Source of the DNA: Lumbricus rubellus
Lineage: Eukaryota > Annelida > Clitellata > Crassiclitellata > Lumbricidae
Assembly (NCBI GenBank): GCA_945859605.1
Contig: OX243827.1
Coordinates: 24,683,665 to 24,747,664 of the forward strand
DNA: 64,000 nt
Direction of reading: 5' to 3'
The translations under genes and the position numbers were made by a program. Shown piece by piece: positions 1 through 27,012 of this stretch. Below the pieces are notes generated by a model that was not told where the DNA came from, ran no database searches, and saw only the letters and a program-made list of their open reading frames with translations. The stretch's first letter is position 1, and each line of letters starts with the position of its first letter.

Positions 1-699
1 TGCCTACCAACTAATGGAACTAATGCGGGGATGGCTATGACATGTAGCTGTAATCAAGGGTATACGCGGGCATACGGCATATACTTACTTCCGGGAAAAA
101 ATGGCATCGTATACTTGCCTCTCGAAAAGTAGGGTATACGCGGGTAAAAAAGCAGGGCACACCGTACACGCTAGTAAATCAGGGTGCGTTGTGGCTGTTT
201 CAGTTGTATTCTTAGGCGAATGACTAAAAAAAAGGTCATCAACTTTGTCGTCAGAAATTTCGGGGCCCAAAAAAGGTCGAATTTCCTCCCGGCCGGCGTG
301 TGCTCACCTCAAAATTTACCAGTACAGCCCTGCTTGCATCTGTTTATGTTTCACATAATACACAATATTATATTTATTACACAATACACATGTTATATTG
401 TACTCAGTTGTTTATGTAATCTAAACAAAAAATGTTAAACGTATCGAGGACAGAGCTAGAAGGAAGAAGAAGAGCAGACCCCGAAGCTAGTAGCACTGGG
501 TTAGCATGTGCATGTAGTCTTAGCAACATCATTTTCTTAACCTCGGCATATGTATAAATGATTTGGTGTATCTTGGTCAAAGCTAGGACTCGTTGCCTGC
601 ATTGTTAATTATACCTGTCTGAAATCTGTCCTGATCAACTGTGATTGCGCTGGGATCACCTCTGTGTAGTTAGATATAGAGAAGAGGCATTAAATCAAG

Positions 700-761
<62 letters not shown>

Positions 762-842
762 CGACTGATTGATTGATCGATCGATCGATCGACTGATCGA
801 CTGATCGACTGATTGATGTGTGTGTTTGTCTTGATTTGACAG
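1..842. other. SMG1 upstream intron, no exon seen
   Basis: No exon is recognised before position 843, so the SMG1 gene must continue to the left of the window. Positions 60-150 hold a short imperfect repeat around 'gtatacgcgggcata'. The rest is AT-rich intronic sequence ending in a TTGA microsatellite. Confidence 0.5.
700..816. repeat. (TTGA)n microsatellite
   Basis: About 28 tandem TTGA/TCGA tetranucleotides lie directly before the polypyrimidine tract and acceptor of the SMG1 exon at 843. Both strands are open in several frames because the unit has no stop in some phases; this is not coding. Confidence 0.95.
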
Positions 843-15801
<14,959 letters not shown>

Positions 15802-16213
15802 TGATGACATACGCTCAATTTCTCACAACAGAAGATGAAACACGAATCCAAAGTCCAATTCTTCCTTAACAGCCGTGCTGCAGCGCTCGAAAAAAAGAAC
15901 TTGAATGGTTTTACATGTGACGGGAAAGCGCAGGTTATTTGCGTTCCGTTGCAAAGCCAGAATTCTGGCTGATTAAGGAAGAGCCGAAGAAAATTGAAGT
16001 ATAGAAGGTGATGGGATGCGACGGTATCAACAAACACGAGATCTACGTAACTTGAAGAGAGCGGATGGTGAATGAAACATCGTTTTGTCCGTGATGCTAC
16101 CAACTTTCATTGATGGTTCTGCCGCTGAACATCAAGAGAGACAAAAATTATCCACCATTTTCTCGAGAATTATCTAAGAATTCTGTGTGTGGAATTCGGA
16201 GAGTAACTAAGTT

Positions 16214-16337
16214 GTAACCTGCCATTGCAAAGGGAAGTGCCTTTGTAACCTGCCATTGCAAAGGGAAGTGCCTTTGTAACCTGCCATTGCAAAGGGAAGT
16301 CTCTTTGTAACCTGCCATTGCAACGGGAAGTGCCGGT
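16214..16337. repeat. 31 bp tandem repeat, four copies
   Basis: gtaacctgccattgcaaagg gaagtgccttt starts at 16214, 16245, 16276 and 16307. A single related fragment, aatggcaggttacatt, occurs inverted near 16807. Confidence 0.95.
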
Positions 16338-17174
16338 TGCTCGTACTGATTTTCTAATGTTTGCCTTTGAAGCTAAATTCGACCGTTTTATCCCGAATTT
16401 AATCTCCTTAAAATTTGCATTTATATTTAATTCCAAATGTATGTTTCTACAGGAAATCAACAGAAGCAATGTCGTTTGATTTATATATCGTTTGCAACGA
16501 ATTTATCGTACAGCATAGCTGCGCTCTTTTATATATAACCTTTGGCTGTATGAATTAACCATAGTTTTTGATCTTGGACATATTTTCTCAGTTGCTTGAC
16601 ACTGTAACTACAAGCATAATTATTATAATTATTAAAAGTGATTGGGAGACTGATGCAGTCATTAAAGTGTTTAAGAAGTAAGAGCTGTTTCTTTGAAAGG
16701 GCTTAACTACTCACGTGAAAATCGTAATAACAATTCAAGCGTAGTTGTAAATGGGTGGTTTGGTAACGGCAATTCACCACTGGATTTTTAAGCAACATTC
16801 TTTTCCAATGGCAGGTTACATTACAAGATTTGGCTGAATTTCAGCAGTTGGATTTGTGCTGAAACATTGATGTGAAAAACCTGTGCATTATGAAACAGGA
16901 TTTAAAAGACTTAAAACTATTGAACATCGTAAAAGTGTTAACAATAATTATATAACAGAATAATTCTATAAACTCGGAAGTATAGTTTGTAACTTTTGGA
17001 GCTGAAACAAAGTAAATTAAACATTTTGAAGCAAGAATGATCGTCTTGTTATTTGTGCATGCCCTACTCTTGCCCCGACCTCTGCTTTTGTGTTCATAAA
17101 ATACCACAACAAATCTCCGTACTTTACTCAGTACTCAAATTCAATTCCTATACGCAACAAAAAGTCAAATCAGG

Positions 17175-17480
17175 TCATGTTTACATTTTACCGGAAATCA
17201 CCGGAAGGCCTAAAGGGCAACGAGAATTTAAAGGTCATATTTACATTTGTACCAGAAGTCATCGGAGGCCTAAAAGCGCAACGGGAAAGTCCAAATTCTC
17301 TTTAAAAGACACGTTTATATGTGCAGCGGAAGTCACCGGAATGCTTAAAACGCAACGAGGAAGTCGCATCTTGAAGTTCATGTCTGTCTACACTTGTATC
17401 GAAAGTTACCGGAAGAATAAATTTGATTTGATTTGATTTAAAGCGCAACGCGAAAGACAAATCTTAAAAGCCATGTTTAC
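17175..17480. repeat. Diverged ~57 bp tandem repeat
   Basis: About five units with catgtttacatttgtaccgg, aagtcaccggaggcctaaa, agcgcaacgggaaagtc. Open reading frames across it are repeat-derived. Confidence 0.85.
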
Positions 17481-17620
17481 ATTGGTACCGGAAGTCGTGC
17501 GGCAACCACAATCGTCAAAATATATAGCGCAATCATACACCGTAAATGAGATTTTTGAATGGCATGCAGATGTTCTTTGCATTGGCACAATATAAATAAT
17601 AAAATGTTGTATACATTGTG

Positions 17621-18779
17621 GCATTGTTAAGTGTGCGATTATTAATTATATGGATCATAGCTAACCCCTCTCATGGACTGGAGTGCCGTAACCCTACTTC
17701 AACAAGAGCATTTTTTACCTCGCAAAGTACTACTTAATTTCTAGAACACGGCATTGAGAATAGATCCAAAATCCAAAATTACTGTGGTGTATTAATGACT
17801 AGTTTATGGTCTTGTCAAATAACAAGACCATTAATAATTATGTAGCTGCTTTTCAACATGCCGTAATTGAAATTAATAAGCATTAATATTTTAGCACTCT
17901 GGCTAAAAATCCGCGAGAAGTTGATCCAATTTTGAAACAACAGCAAACTTAGCTAGCTGTATTAAATTTATCATGTGTTTCTTTTCTTGAAAATTTGGAA
18001 ATATGGGACTACGAATATTATTATTAGTCGCAGGGAGAAGGTGACCGATTTAACCGGTTCCATTCTAGCATTGGCGCCACTGTCTATGGTTGAAAGAAGA
18101 ATACATTAAAGTTTAGCTACAGATGCTGCGATAAATGCAACGGACCGGTTAACTGAAAGGTTATAATTTAATATTTACAGATTTATAGCATTTGCATACA
18201 TATTATAGTTTCAATTTCAGTAGCACAGCATAATAATTATTGTCGCGGACATAAACAAAGAGACCCTGGAGCAAAGCCGACTCTATAATAATGATTATTA
18301 TAGTGGTGAAAATAATTTGTCAACCACGTCTTGTTCGAGCGCAGATGTTTCGTGAGGAAAGATATCGCAAGGACCTTCATAATTAAAAATACGAATTTGC
18401 ACTATTATTTAACGACAATTTGACCCTAAACCCTGTTTGTTTTCCAGTTAAAATTTCGTGTGAGATCGAAATCAGTGTCCACTGCTGAGGCATATCGTGT
18501 TTTACCGTTGACTGAACATTCTGTGTTTTCCAGTCGGTGGCAGAGGTCACAGAAAGGACCTAGGTAAAGGTAGCAACACGAAAACCGTTCCATTCCGTAA
18601 ACGCCATTCCGTTTCCGTGCTTTTCCGACATACATAGAAACTTTTACTAAATTGTAATTTCTGACCATTAAAATTAAATAAAAATAGTTGCACATCCTCT
18701 CAAAGTCCGTCTTTGTGTGACACCCTATGACTTTATCAACTTCAAAACTAAAACTCCAATGCTTATGTTACCTGTATGG
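17621..18779. other. Intergenic, no gene recognised
   Basis: AT-rich. A perfect 10 bp hairpin (atggtcttgt / acaagaccat, 6 nt loop) sits at 17807-17832. At 18562-18585 the minus strand matches the sequence just upstream of the ANKRD40 start (see findings). A minus-strand ORF covering 18426-18695 has no recognisable content. Confidence 0.5.
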
Positions 18780-18785
18780 CAAATA

Positions 18786-20785
18786 GCCCAAATATAGGCC
18801 ATTGTCTTCATATGAATGTACTTAAGGCCTACACCACCCACTTCCACCTATGTGTGTGTCTTAATAAATCTCTTTGTGTTTCTCTCTTTCTCCCTCTCTC
18901 TTTGTTTATCGCTGAAATGTATCAAATACAAGCCATTGTCTTTGTATCAATAGAATTAAGGCCTGCCCAACCCACTTTCACCTGTGTCTCTGTCTTAATT
19001 ACTCTCTGTCTCTCTATATTTCTCTATGTCTTTCTGTCTATATCTCTATGTTTCTCTCTATCTATCACACTGTCTGTCTCTGTTTGTGTGTGTCTGTGTG
19101 TGTGTGTGTGTCTGTTTCTGTCTCTCTTAGCTTATGTCTATACCCTTCTAACCAATTCCTCTACTATATTTATTTATTTTAGTTCATATATATGCCAGAA
19201 ACACGAGATCCGGAAAACAATTACAATGCTCAAATATTTTATTTCATATATATGCCAGAAACATGAGATCCGGAAAACAATTACAATGCTCACATGCATT
19301 TCAAATAGGCCTTAAATGGGTCAACTACAGGCCATTGTCTTCGTATCATTATACCAAAGGCCTGTCCCACCCACTTTCACTTGTGTTTCTGTCTTATTTA
19401 CTCTCTTGTCTCTCTATATTTCTCTCTGTCTTTCTGTCTATATCTCTATGTTTCTCTCTATCTATCACACTGTCTGTCTCTGTTTGTGTGTGTCTGTGTG
19501 TGTGTTTCTGTCTCTCTTAGCTTATGTCTATACCCTTCTAACCAATTCCTCTACTATATTTATTTATTTTAGTTCATATATATGCCAGAAACACGAGATC
19601 CGGAAAACAATTACAATGCTCAAATATTTTATTTCATATATATATGCCAGAAACATGAGATCCGGAAAACAATTACAATGCTCACATGCATTGCAAATAG
19701 GCCTTAAATGGGTCAACTACAGGCCATTGTCTTCGTATCATTATACCAAAGGCCTGTCCCACCCACTTTCACTTGTGTTTCTGTCTTATTTACTCTCTTG
19801 TCTCTCTATATTTCTCTCTGTCTTTCTGTCTATCTCTCTATGTTTCTCTCTATCTATCACACTGTCTGTCTCTGTTTGTGTGTGTCTGTGTGTGTGTGTT
19901 TCTGTCTCTCTTAGCTTATGTCTATACCCTTCTAACCAATTCCTCTACTATATTTATTTATTTTAGTTCATATATATGCCAGAAACACGAGATCCGGAAA
20001 ACAATTACAATGCTCAAATATTTTATTTCATATATATGCCAGAAACATGAGATCCGGAAAACAATTACAATGCTCAAATATTTTATTTCATATATATGCC
20101 AGAAACATGAGATCCGGAAAACAATTACAATGCTCACATGCATTGCAAATAGGCCTTAAATGGGTCAACTACAGGCCATTGTCTTCGTATCATTATACCA
20201 AAGGCCTGTCCCACCCACTTTCACTTGTGTTTCTGTCTTATTTACTCTCTTGTCTCTCTATATTTCTCTCTGTCTTTCTGTCTATCTCTCTATGTTTCTC
20301 TCTATCTATCACACTGTCTGTCTCTGTTTGAGTGTGTCTGTGTGTGTGTCTGTTTCTGTCTCTCTTAGCTTATGTCTATACCCTTCTAACCAATTCCTCT
20401 ACTATATTTATTTATTTTAGTTCATATATATGCCAGAAACACGAGATCCGGAAAACAATTACAATGCTCAAATATTTTATTTCATATATATGCCAGAAAC
20501 ATGAGATCCGGAAAACAATTACAATGCTCACATGCATTGCAAATAGGCCTTAAATGGGTCAACTACAGGCCATTGTCTTCGTATCATTATACCAAAGGCC
20601 TGTCCCACCCACTTTCACTTGTGTTTCTGTCTTATTTACTCTCTTGTCTCTCTATATTTCTCTCTGTCTTTCTGTCTATCTCTCTATGTTTCTCTCTATC
20701 TATCACACTGTCTGTCTCTGTTTGTGTGTGTCTGTGTGTGTGTCTGTTTCTGTCTCTCTTAGCTTATGTCTATACCCTTCTAGCC
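18786..20785 (+). repeat. Satellite array, left arm of inverted pair
   Basis: About five units of 390-450 bp plus one degenerate outermost unit. Each has ggtcaactacaggccattg, ggcctgtcccacccactttc, a TCTG/TG-rich tract and one to three copies of a 59-60 bp sub-repeat (gagatccggaaaacaattac). 'ggtcaactac' recurs at about 19318, 19710, 20162 and 20556. Long ORFs here are simple-sequence artefacts. Confidence 0.95.
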
Positions 20786-21319
20786 AATTCATAAGTAAAC
20801 ATTAGTATATTTAATAGCAATAAACAATAATTCGTATATATCAAACTCTTTTACATTTGTTTGCATAAATTTCACAAAGTAAATAAAAATACGGTATTTC
20901 GTCATATGACTACTTGAAATTAACTCATACATAAGAATAAGAATGTTTATTAAAAATGCAAAAACTTTTATACACTTTTTTATAAAATTTATTTCAAAAC
21001 AAACTGTATGTTTACCGAATTGTTATTAAAATTATAAATTGTGCAAACAGTTGAGATTTTAAAAAATATACAGTAATAAATTTTCTTTCAATTCCTTTAC
21101 ATTTTGTTATTCATTTTCCGTAACACAAGTGAAATGGAACTGTAATAGCGAAAGAATTATAATCTTTACAATTTCTTATTAAATACCCTAAATAATATAT
21201 AAATCAGCTGTTACAAAGTGAATTGCTACGTTTGAACAAACAATATAGAACAATATGAAGAATTCGTTGCAACTGTTAGCTTCCTGTTATAAACTGTTTA
21301 TTTGCACTTTTTTTTCCAT
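20786..21319. other. AT-rich inner flank of left arm
   Basis: Very AT-rich, with no exon, repeat or transposon end recognised. It lies downstream of the last exon of the minus-strand gene. Confidence 0.5.
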
Positions 21320-21400
21320 TTACAACGAGTCTTTTCGAAACAGCCGTTCTGCTTCTTTCCTACTTATTCCATTCAGCTGTTGCATTGCGAATACTGTTGC
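21320..21400 (-). CDS. Unknown gene, terminal exon
   Basis: 26 codons plus TAA, phase 0 entry, acceptor acatactttcag; short, Lys/Arg/Glu-rich end. Confidence 0.6.
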   Translation of the reverse strand, partial: ATVFAMQQLNGISRKEAERLFRKDSL

Positions 21401-23238
21401 CTGAAAGTATGTAAAAAGTTATTACATTTTACATTCGTAATAGAGCATTCTATATTACTTATGCTTATGACAAGCATAAAATTCTTATTCAAAGTTCTTG
21501 CAAATTATAAATGCATAGCATTACAATTCCATATACCTTTTACATTGCAATTAATTAATGAACCCTATATCAAAATTCTAATAAAAATAAATCTATTTCT
21601 AAAATATTTGCAAATGTTATTCCATTTTCTTATGTAATGGAACTGTCGTTACTACTTATGCATAAGATATGCATATGTTCTTTAAAATAGAAGCTAAATT
21701 GTAATTCCAATGCATTACTATTTGTAAAATCTCTTTAATTTAAATAAGGTATGAAACATCATCTCATGTTAAAGTAGTACATTATTTTATTATTATGAAC
21801 TCTAAAAATGTAATACTTGCCTCAAACATTAACACATCCACTATGTAGGCTGAATCGATTTGCCTTCCTAGGCTAAAGAGTTGTTCAGCTTCAATGTCCA
21901 ATGGCTTCGTTACTTCCATTGCAATTTTTTTTAGAAACTTGAACACCTGAAAATACTGCAATGCAACAAATTCATTTTTCATTTTAAACATATCATTTTA
22001 AAATTAGATTATTTACTATATGAATTCCAGTATTTGAAGTGGTGCTTATAATAATGGAATGTAAGAAATCTTTACAATGTTTGCTAATAATCCTTTAAAA
22101 ATTAACGCAACATTTGTAATGCATAATATATAGCCAATGCTGGTTCTTTTTACTCCTACTAAGGCATTTTATAATGAAATCGAAAGTGTATTGTTTATGC
22201 TATAGTTTGTAATGCTTATTATTAGTTACATTGCTTATGTACCATTCACTTTTTAAATGAATCAATGAATTTGCAACAACCGTATATTCTTCTGTAAAAG
22301 GTCCAAGACTTTGTGAATTTAGCTGTCTCCTTTTTCCTCTGCGCATCATTTGTTTCCTTTCTAAATATGCTTCTTCAGATTTCTTTTCACTCAGCACAAC
22401 AGTTTTTATATGTTCCTGAAATAACAATTCCATCATTTGTAGGCTACTTATTCACATCATTTATTGTATTGCATAATGTTCATAATCAAAATACATATCA
22501 CTAAAATTGTACAAATGACATACAACATTTAATTTACAGCGTCTTTTAGAATATTTTTATGATAATGAATATCATTTGGCTCTGCCCGTAAGAGTCCACA
22601 GCCAATCTCTGTCTGAGTTTGTCTAGCGTCATGTTGCCCATTTTCAGACCGTCCAGTCAGCTGGTATGCTCCATACCATTTACATCTTTGAGCAGCTAAA
22701 CAACCTTGTCTCTTTGAAGAGGATATTCGTATGAAGGCATTAAGGACAACCTGGCACAATGCCCGAATGTGTCCCACGCTCTTCGCCTACTGTTTCCAAC
22801 AGTCTCTCTTCACCGGCCTTTGCATGTCTGCTCAACATAATCACACCTTGAAACATCATTTTCACTCTGTCACTCCTGTGTTGTATTTTGCACATTTCAA
22901 TAGTCTTTGTCCTTTACTGCCAGTGTATGGCCACCCATCTTGCAAACCTTCCTCCTGTTGTCCGTGCTTAGGACCTACACATGGAAGTTGATTGGTTCCT
23001 GTGGCGAAGGATGTATGCAGTTTAACGTCGTGCCCAGCACAAACGTCGTGACCAGCAATAACCTTTCATTTATGCTAGTATTCTTAAAAATATAAATAGC
23101 ATAAAAAACAGCAATTATGACGGCTGGCTCATTTACAAATTGAATTCTTGCAGATCATCACTTACCTTAACAGAAGGTGAATCAAGAATGAAGTCAATCA
23201 ATGTTTTTTCTTTTGATATGCTTTTTGACAGTCTGTTT
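21320..23238 (-). CDS. Unrecognised gene, last four exons, between satellite arms
   Basis: Four minus-strand exons join in frame: 23166-23238 (NRLSKSISKEKTLIDFILD..), 22230-22415 (EHIKTVVLSEKKSEEAYLER..), 21821-21946 (VFKFLKKIAMEVTKPLDIEA..) and 21320-21400 (ATVFAMQQLNGISRKEAERL, then FRKDSL and TAA). That gives 154 residues at the C-terminus. Acceptors are good (tctcatttag, ttatttcag, tattttcag, actttcag). The first donor is gtaagt, the second a weaker gtaact, and the third AG|GCAAGT, the consensus of GC-AG introns. The second exon contains a basic cluster RKQMMRRGKRRQ. I recognise no family. It may be a host gene or one carried by the enclosing inverted structure. An upstream exon is likely (23951-24052), but its phase does not fit directly. 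Confidence 0.6.
21821..21946 (-). CDS. Unknown gene, penultimate exon with GC donor
   Basis: 42 codons, phase 0-0, ending SAYIVDVLMFE. The donor is gag|gcaagt, a GC rather than GT donor with the full extended consensus. Confidence 0.6.
22230..22415 (-). CDS. Unknown gene, exon with basic cluster
   Basis: 62 codons, phase 0-0; Glu/Lys-rich helix-like start, basic RGKRRQ, then SLGPFTEEYTVVANSLIHL. The 3' edge is the least certain (aat|gtaact). Confidence 0.6.
22529..23070 (-). other. GC-richer island in intron, function unknown
   Basis: Distinctly less AT-rich than its surroundings. The minus strand has two open stretches: one ending KCAKYNTGVTE (stop near 22858) and one from the ATG at 22777 to 22529 with QRCKWYGAYQLTGRSENG. 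Neither has a recognisable domain or consistent splice edges. It could be a decayed transposon or retrocopy. Confidence 0.4.
23166..23238 (-). CDS. Unknown gene, upstream exon
   Basis: 73 nt: one base, then 24 codons (NRLSKSISKEKTLIDFILDS..) and a strong donor gtaagt; it joins in phase to 22230-22415. Confidence 0.6.
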
Positions 23239-23348
23239 CTAAATGAGACACAACCATAATGTAATTCATTTATTGCATTAATTATAATTCCTTATTTGCA
23301 CAGTGTCTTTTTTCCTATGAAAATGGTTTAACACACATGCTTCTTTAG

Positions 23349-23848
23349 CAGTGTTATTTTAGTTCCTGAGAATAGAATAAGAATAATAATTATTTTAATT
23401 TCGTTCCATGGAACGAAAACTGGAATAAAAAATAATTCTGGAACGAGAATAGAATAGGAATAAAAATTTCAATATTTTTCTGGAACGAGAACGGAATAGA
23501 AATAGAAACTTTTTAAAAAATTTAATAGTTTTTCGGACTGAAGGCATCAGAAAAGGAAATTTTAAAAAATTATATTTTCTCTCCTATTGATTATTATTTC
23601 TAATTATTACTAATCTTATAAATAGGTTTTGTGTGTTACTGTAACCATTCATGTTAGACATAACTATGAGAAGTGGAATTGGAAGTGGAACTAGAACTGG
23701 AACTAAAATTATTTCTAAAAAGGAAGTGGAACTAGAATAAGAACGAAATTTATTTATAAAGAAGAACTAAAACTAGAATAAAAAATTACAACAATGGAAT
23801 AGAATAAGAATAGGAATAAAAATTAATGCTGGAACTAAAATAACACTG
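23349..23848. mobile_element. hAT-type MITE, 500 bp
   Basis: Terminal inverted repeats CAGTGTTATTTTAGTTCC and GGAACTAAAATAACACTG are perfect over 18 bp. The 8 bp target duplication TTCTTTAG occurs at 23341-23348 and 23849-23856. The interior is made of purine-rich ggaacgagaatagaataag-like motifs with no coding capacity. Confidence 0.96.
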
Positions 23849-23950
23849 TTCTTTAGCAATAAAACTACGCATTGGTAATTATTCAATGAGAAGCAGTAAC
23901 TCCCTCTTTTTATGTCTCTTGAATGCATTCAGTTAGTATTTCCTTTTTAC

Positions 23951-24052
23951 AAAATCCATGTTTGATTGAACTGTCATCATTCTGGCATTGCACAACTTCT
24001 TTATTTCTTCGTTTGTCTTTTGCTCCGCCCAGCTCACACAGTTCATTCCTCC
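23951..24052 (-). CDS. Possible exon of the unknown gene
   Basis: 34 open codons between acceptor gtggatttag and donor gtaaaa: GGMNCVSWAEQKTNEEIKK to SNMDF. It looks protein-like, but its end phase (0) does not match the start of 23166-23238 (which needs 2), so an exon is missing or the call is wrong. Confidence 0.35.
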
Positions 24053-24103
24053 CTAAATCCACATTTCGAAAAACTCGAATGTTCTCATGTCATCCTTTCT
24101 AAA

Positions 24104-24836
24104 GAGAGAGAGACAGACAGTATGACATATAGACAGACAGACAGTGTGATAGATAGAGATAAACATAGAGAGATAGACAGAAAGACCGAGAGAAATATAG
24201 AGAGACAAGAGAGTAAATAAGACAGAAACACAAGTGAAAGTGGGTGGGGCAGGCCTTGTTTATAATGATACGAAGACAATGGCCTGTAGTTGACCCATTT
24301 AAGGCCTATTTGCAATGCATGTGAGCATTGTAATTGTTTTCCGGATCTCATGTTTCTGGCATATATATGAACTAAAATAAATAAATATAGTAGAGGAATT
24401 GTTTAGAAGGGTATAGACATAAGCTAAGAGAGACAGAAACACACACACACACACACAGACACACACAAACAGAGACAGACAGTGTGATAGATAGAGAGAA
24501 ACATAGAGAGATAGACAGAAAGACAGAGAGAAATATAGAGAGACAAGAGAGTAAATAAGACAGAAATACAAGTGAAAGTGGGTGGGGCAGGCCTTGTTTA
24601 TAATGATACGAAGACAATGGCCTGTAGTTGACCCATTTAAGGCCTATTTGCAATGCATGTGAGCATTGTAATTGTTTTCCGGATCTCATGTTTCTGGCAT
24701 ATATATATGAAATAAAATATTTGAGCATTGTAATTGTTTTCCGGATCTCGTGTTTCTGGCATATATATGAACTAAAATAAATAAATATAGTAGAGGAATT
24801 GGTTAAAAGGGTATAGACATCAGCTAAGAGAGACAG

Positions 24837-24890
<54 letters not shown>

Positions 24891-27012
24891 ACACAAACAG
24901 AGACAGACAGTGTGATAGATAGAGAGAAACATAGAGAGATAGACAGAAAGACAGAGAGAAATATAGAGAGACAAGAGAGTAAATAAGACAGAAACACAAG
25001 TGAAAGTGGGTGGGACAGGCCTTTGGTATAATGATACGAAGACAATGGCCTGTAGTTGACCCATTTAAGGCCTATTTGCAATGCATGTGAGCATTGTAAT
25101 TGTTTTCCGGATCTCATGTTTCTGGCATATATATGAAATAAAATATTTGAGCATTGTAATTGTTTTCCGGATCTCATGTTTCTGGCATATATATGAAATA
25201 AAATATTTGAGCATTGTAATTGTTTTCCGGATCTCGTGTTTCTGGCATATATATGAACTAAAATAAATAAATATAGTAGAGGAATTGGTTAGAAGGGTAT
25301 AGACATAAGCTAAGAGAGACAGAAACACACACACACACACACAGACACACACAAACAGAGACAGACAGTGTGATAGATAGAGAGAAACATAGAGAGATAG
25401 ACAGAAAGACAGAGAGAAATATAGAGAGACAAGAGAGTAAATAAGACAGAAACACAAGTGAAAATGGGTGGGACAGGCCTTTGGTATAATGATACGAAGA
25501 CAATGGCCTGTAGTTGACCCATTTAAGGCCTATTTGCAATGCATGTGAGCATTGTAATTGTTTTCCGGATCTCATGTTTCTGGCATATATATATGAAATA
25601 AAATATTTGAGCATTGTAATTGTTTTCCGGATCTCGTGTTTCTGGCATATATATGAACTAAAATAAATAAATATAGTAGAGGAATTGGTTAGAAGGGTAT
25701 AGACATAAGCTAAGAGAGACAGAAACACACACACACACAGACACACACAAACAGAGACAGACAGTGTGATAGATAGAGAGAAACATAGAGAGATAGACAG
25801 AAAGACAGAGAGAAATATAGAGAGACAAGAGAGTAAATAAGACAGAAATACAAGTGAAAGTGGGTGGGGCAGGCCTTGTTTATAATGATACGAAGACAAT
25901 GGCCTGTAGTTGACCCATTTAAGGCCTATTTGCAATGCATGTGAGCATTGTAATTGTTTTCCGGATCTCATGTTTCTGGCATATATATGAACTAAAATAA
26001 ATAAATATAGTAGAGGAATTGGTTAGAAGGGTATAGACATAAGCTAAGAGAGACAGAAACAGACACACACACACAGACAAACTCAAACAGAGACAGACAG
26101 TGTGATAGATAGAGAGAAACATAGAGAGATAGACAGAAAGACAGAGAGAAATATAGAGAGACAAGAGAGTAAATAAGACAGAAACCCAAGTGAAAGTGGG
26201 TGGGACAGGCCTTTGGTATAATGATACGAAGACAATGGCCTGTAGTTGACCCATTTAAGGCCTATTTGCAATGCATGTGAGCATTGTAATTGTTTTCCGG
26301 ATCTCATGTTTCTGGCATATATATGAAATAAAATATTTGAGCATTGTAATTGTTTTCCGGATCTCATGTTTCTGGCATATATATGAAATAAAATATTTGA
26401 GCATTGTAATTGTTTTCCGGATCTCGTGTTTCTGGCATATATATGAACTAAAATAAATAAATATAGTAGAGGAATTGGTTAGAAGGGTATAGACATAAGC
26501 TAAGAGAGACAGAAACACACACACACAGACACACACAAACAGAGACAGACAGTGTGATAGATAGAGAGAAACATAGAGAGATAGACAGAAAGACAGAGAG
26601 AAATATAGAGAGACAAGAGAGTAAATAAGACAGAAACACAAGTGAAAGTGGGTGGGACAGGCCTTTGGTATAATGATAAGAAGACAATGGCCTGTAGTTG
26701 ACCCATTTAAGGCCTATTTGCAATGCATGTGAGCATTGTAATTGTTTTCGGGATATCATCTTTCTGGCATATAAACGAAATAATTAAATCAATATAGTAC
26801 AGGAATTGGTTAGAAACGTAGAGACATATGCTAAGAGAGAGAGACAGACAGACAGACAGACAGTCTGACATATAGACAGAGATATATAGAGATAGAAAGA
26901 AAGGCAAAGAGAGAAATAGAGAGAGATAGAGAAAGAGAGTTATTAAGACAAACACACATGTGAAAGCGGTGGGAAAGGCCTTAATTATTTTGATAGGAAG
27001 ACAATGGCCTGT
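24104..27012 (-). repeat. Satellite array, right arm of inverted pair
   Basis: Reverse-oriented copies of the left-arm unit, about seven plus a degenerate outer one. 'ttgacccatttaagg' recurs at about 24290, 24628, 25056, 25513, 25911, 26246 and 26698. Spacings of about 338-458 bp reflect one, two or three copies of the 59-60 bp sub-repeat and a CA tract of variable length (longest about 24840-24885). Confidence 0.95.

Larger units (their letters stand above)
15802..17620 (+). other. Probable SMG1 3' UTR
   Basis: No further coding sequence follows the stop. AATAAA hexamers occur at 17416 and 17598; the latter is followed by ttgtatacattgtggcattg and could be the poly(A) signal. The region carries a 31 bp repeat (16214) and a diverged ~57 bp repeat (17175). 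The true 3' end is not determinable here. Confidence 0.5.

Noticed and set aside
17807..17832. Perfect 10 bp hairpin as a terminator or MITE
   Set aside because: No inverted similarity beyond the stem, no target duplication, and hairpin terminators do not apply to animal genes.
18426..18695. 89-codon minus-strand ORF overlapping the ANKRD40-like inverted block
   Set aside because: The shared block is upstream, noncoding sequence at ANKRD40, so the similarity does not support this frame.
18776..26955. Many overlapping ORFs of 80-237 codons rich in CLSLSV/CVCV
   Set aside because: They follow the satellite units and TCTG/TG microsatellites, appear in several frames and on the satellite strand in both arms; not proteins.
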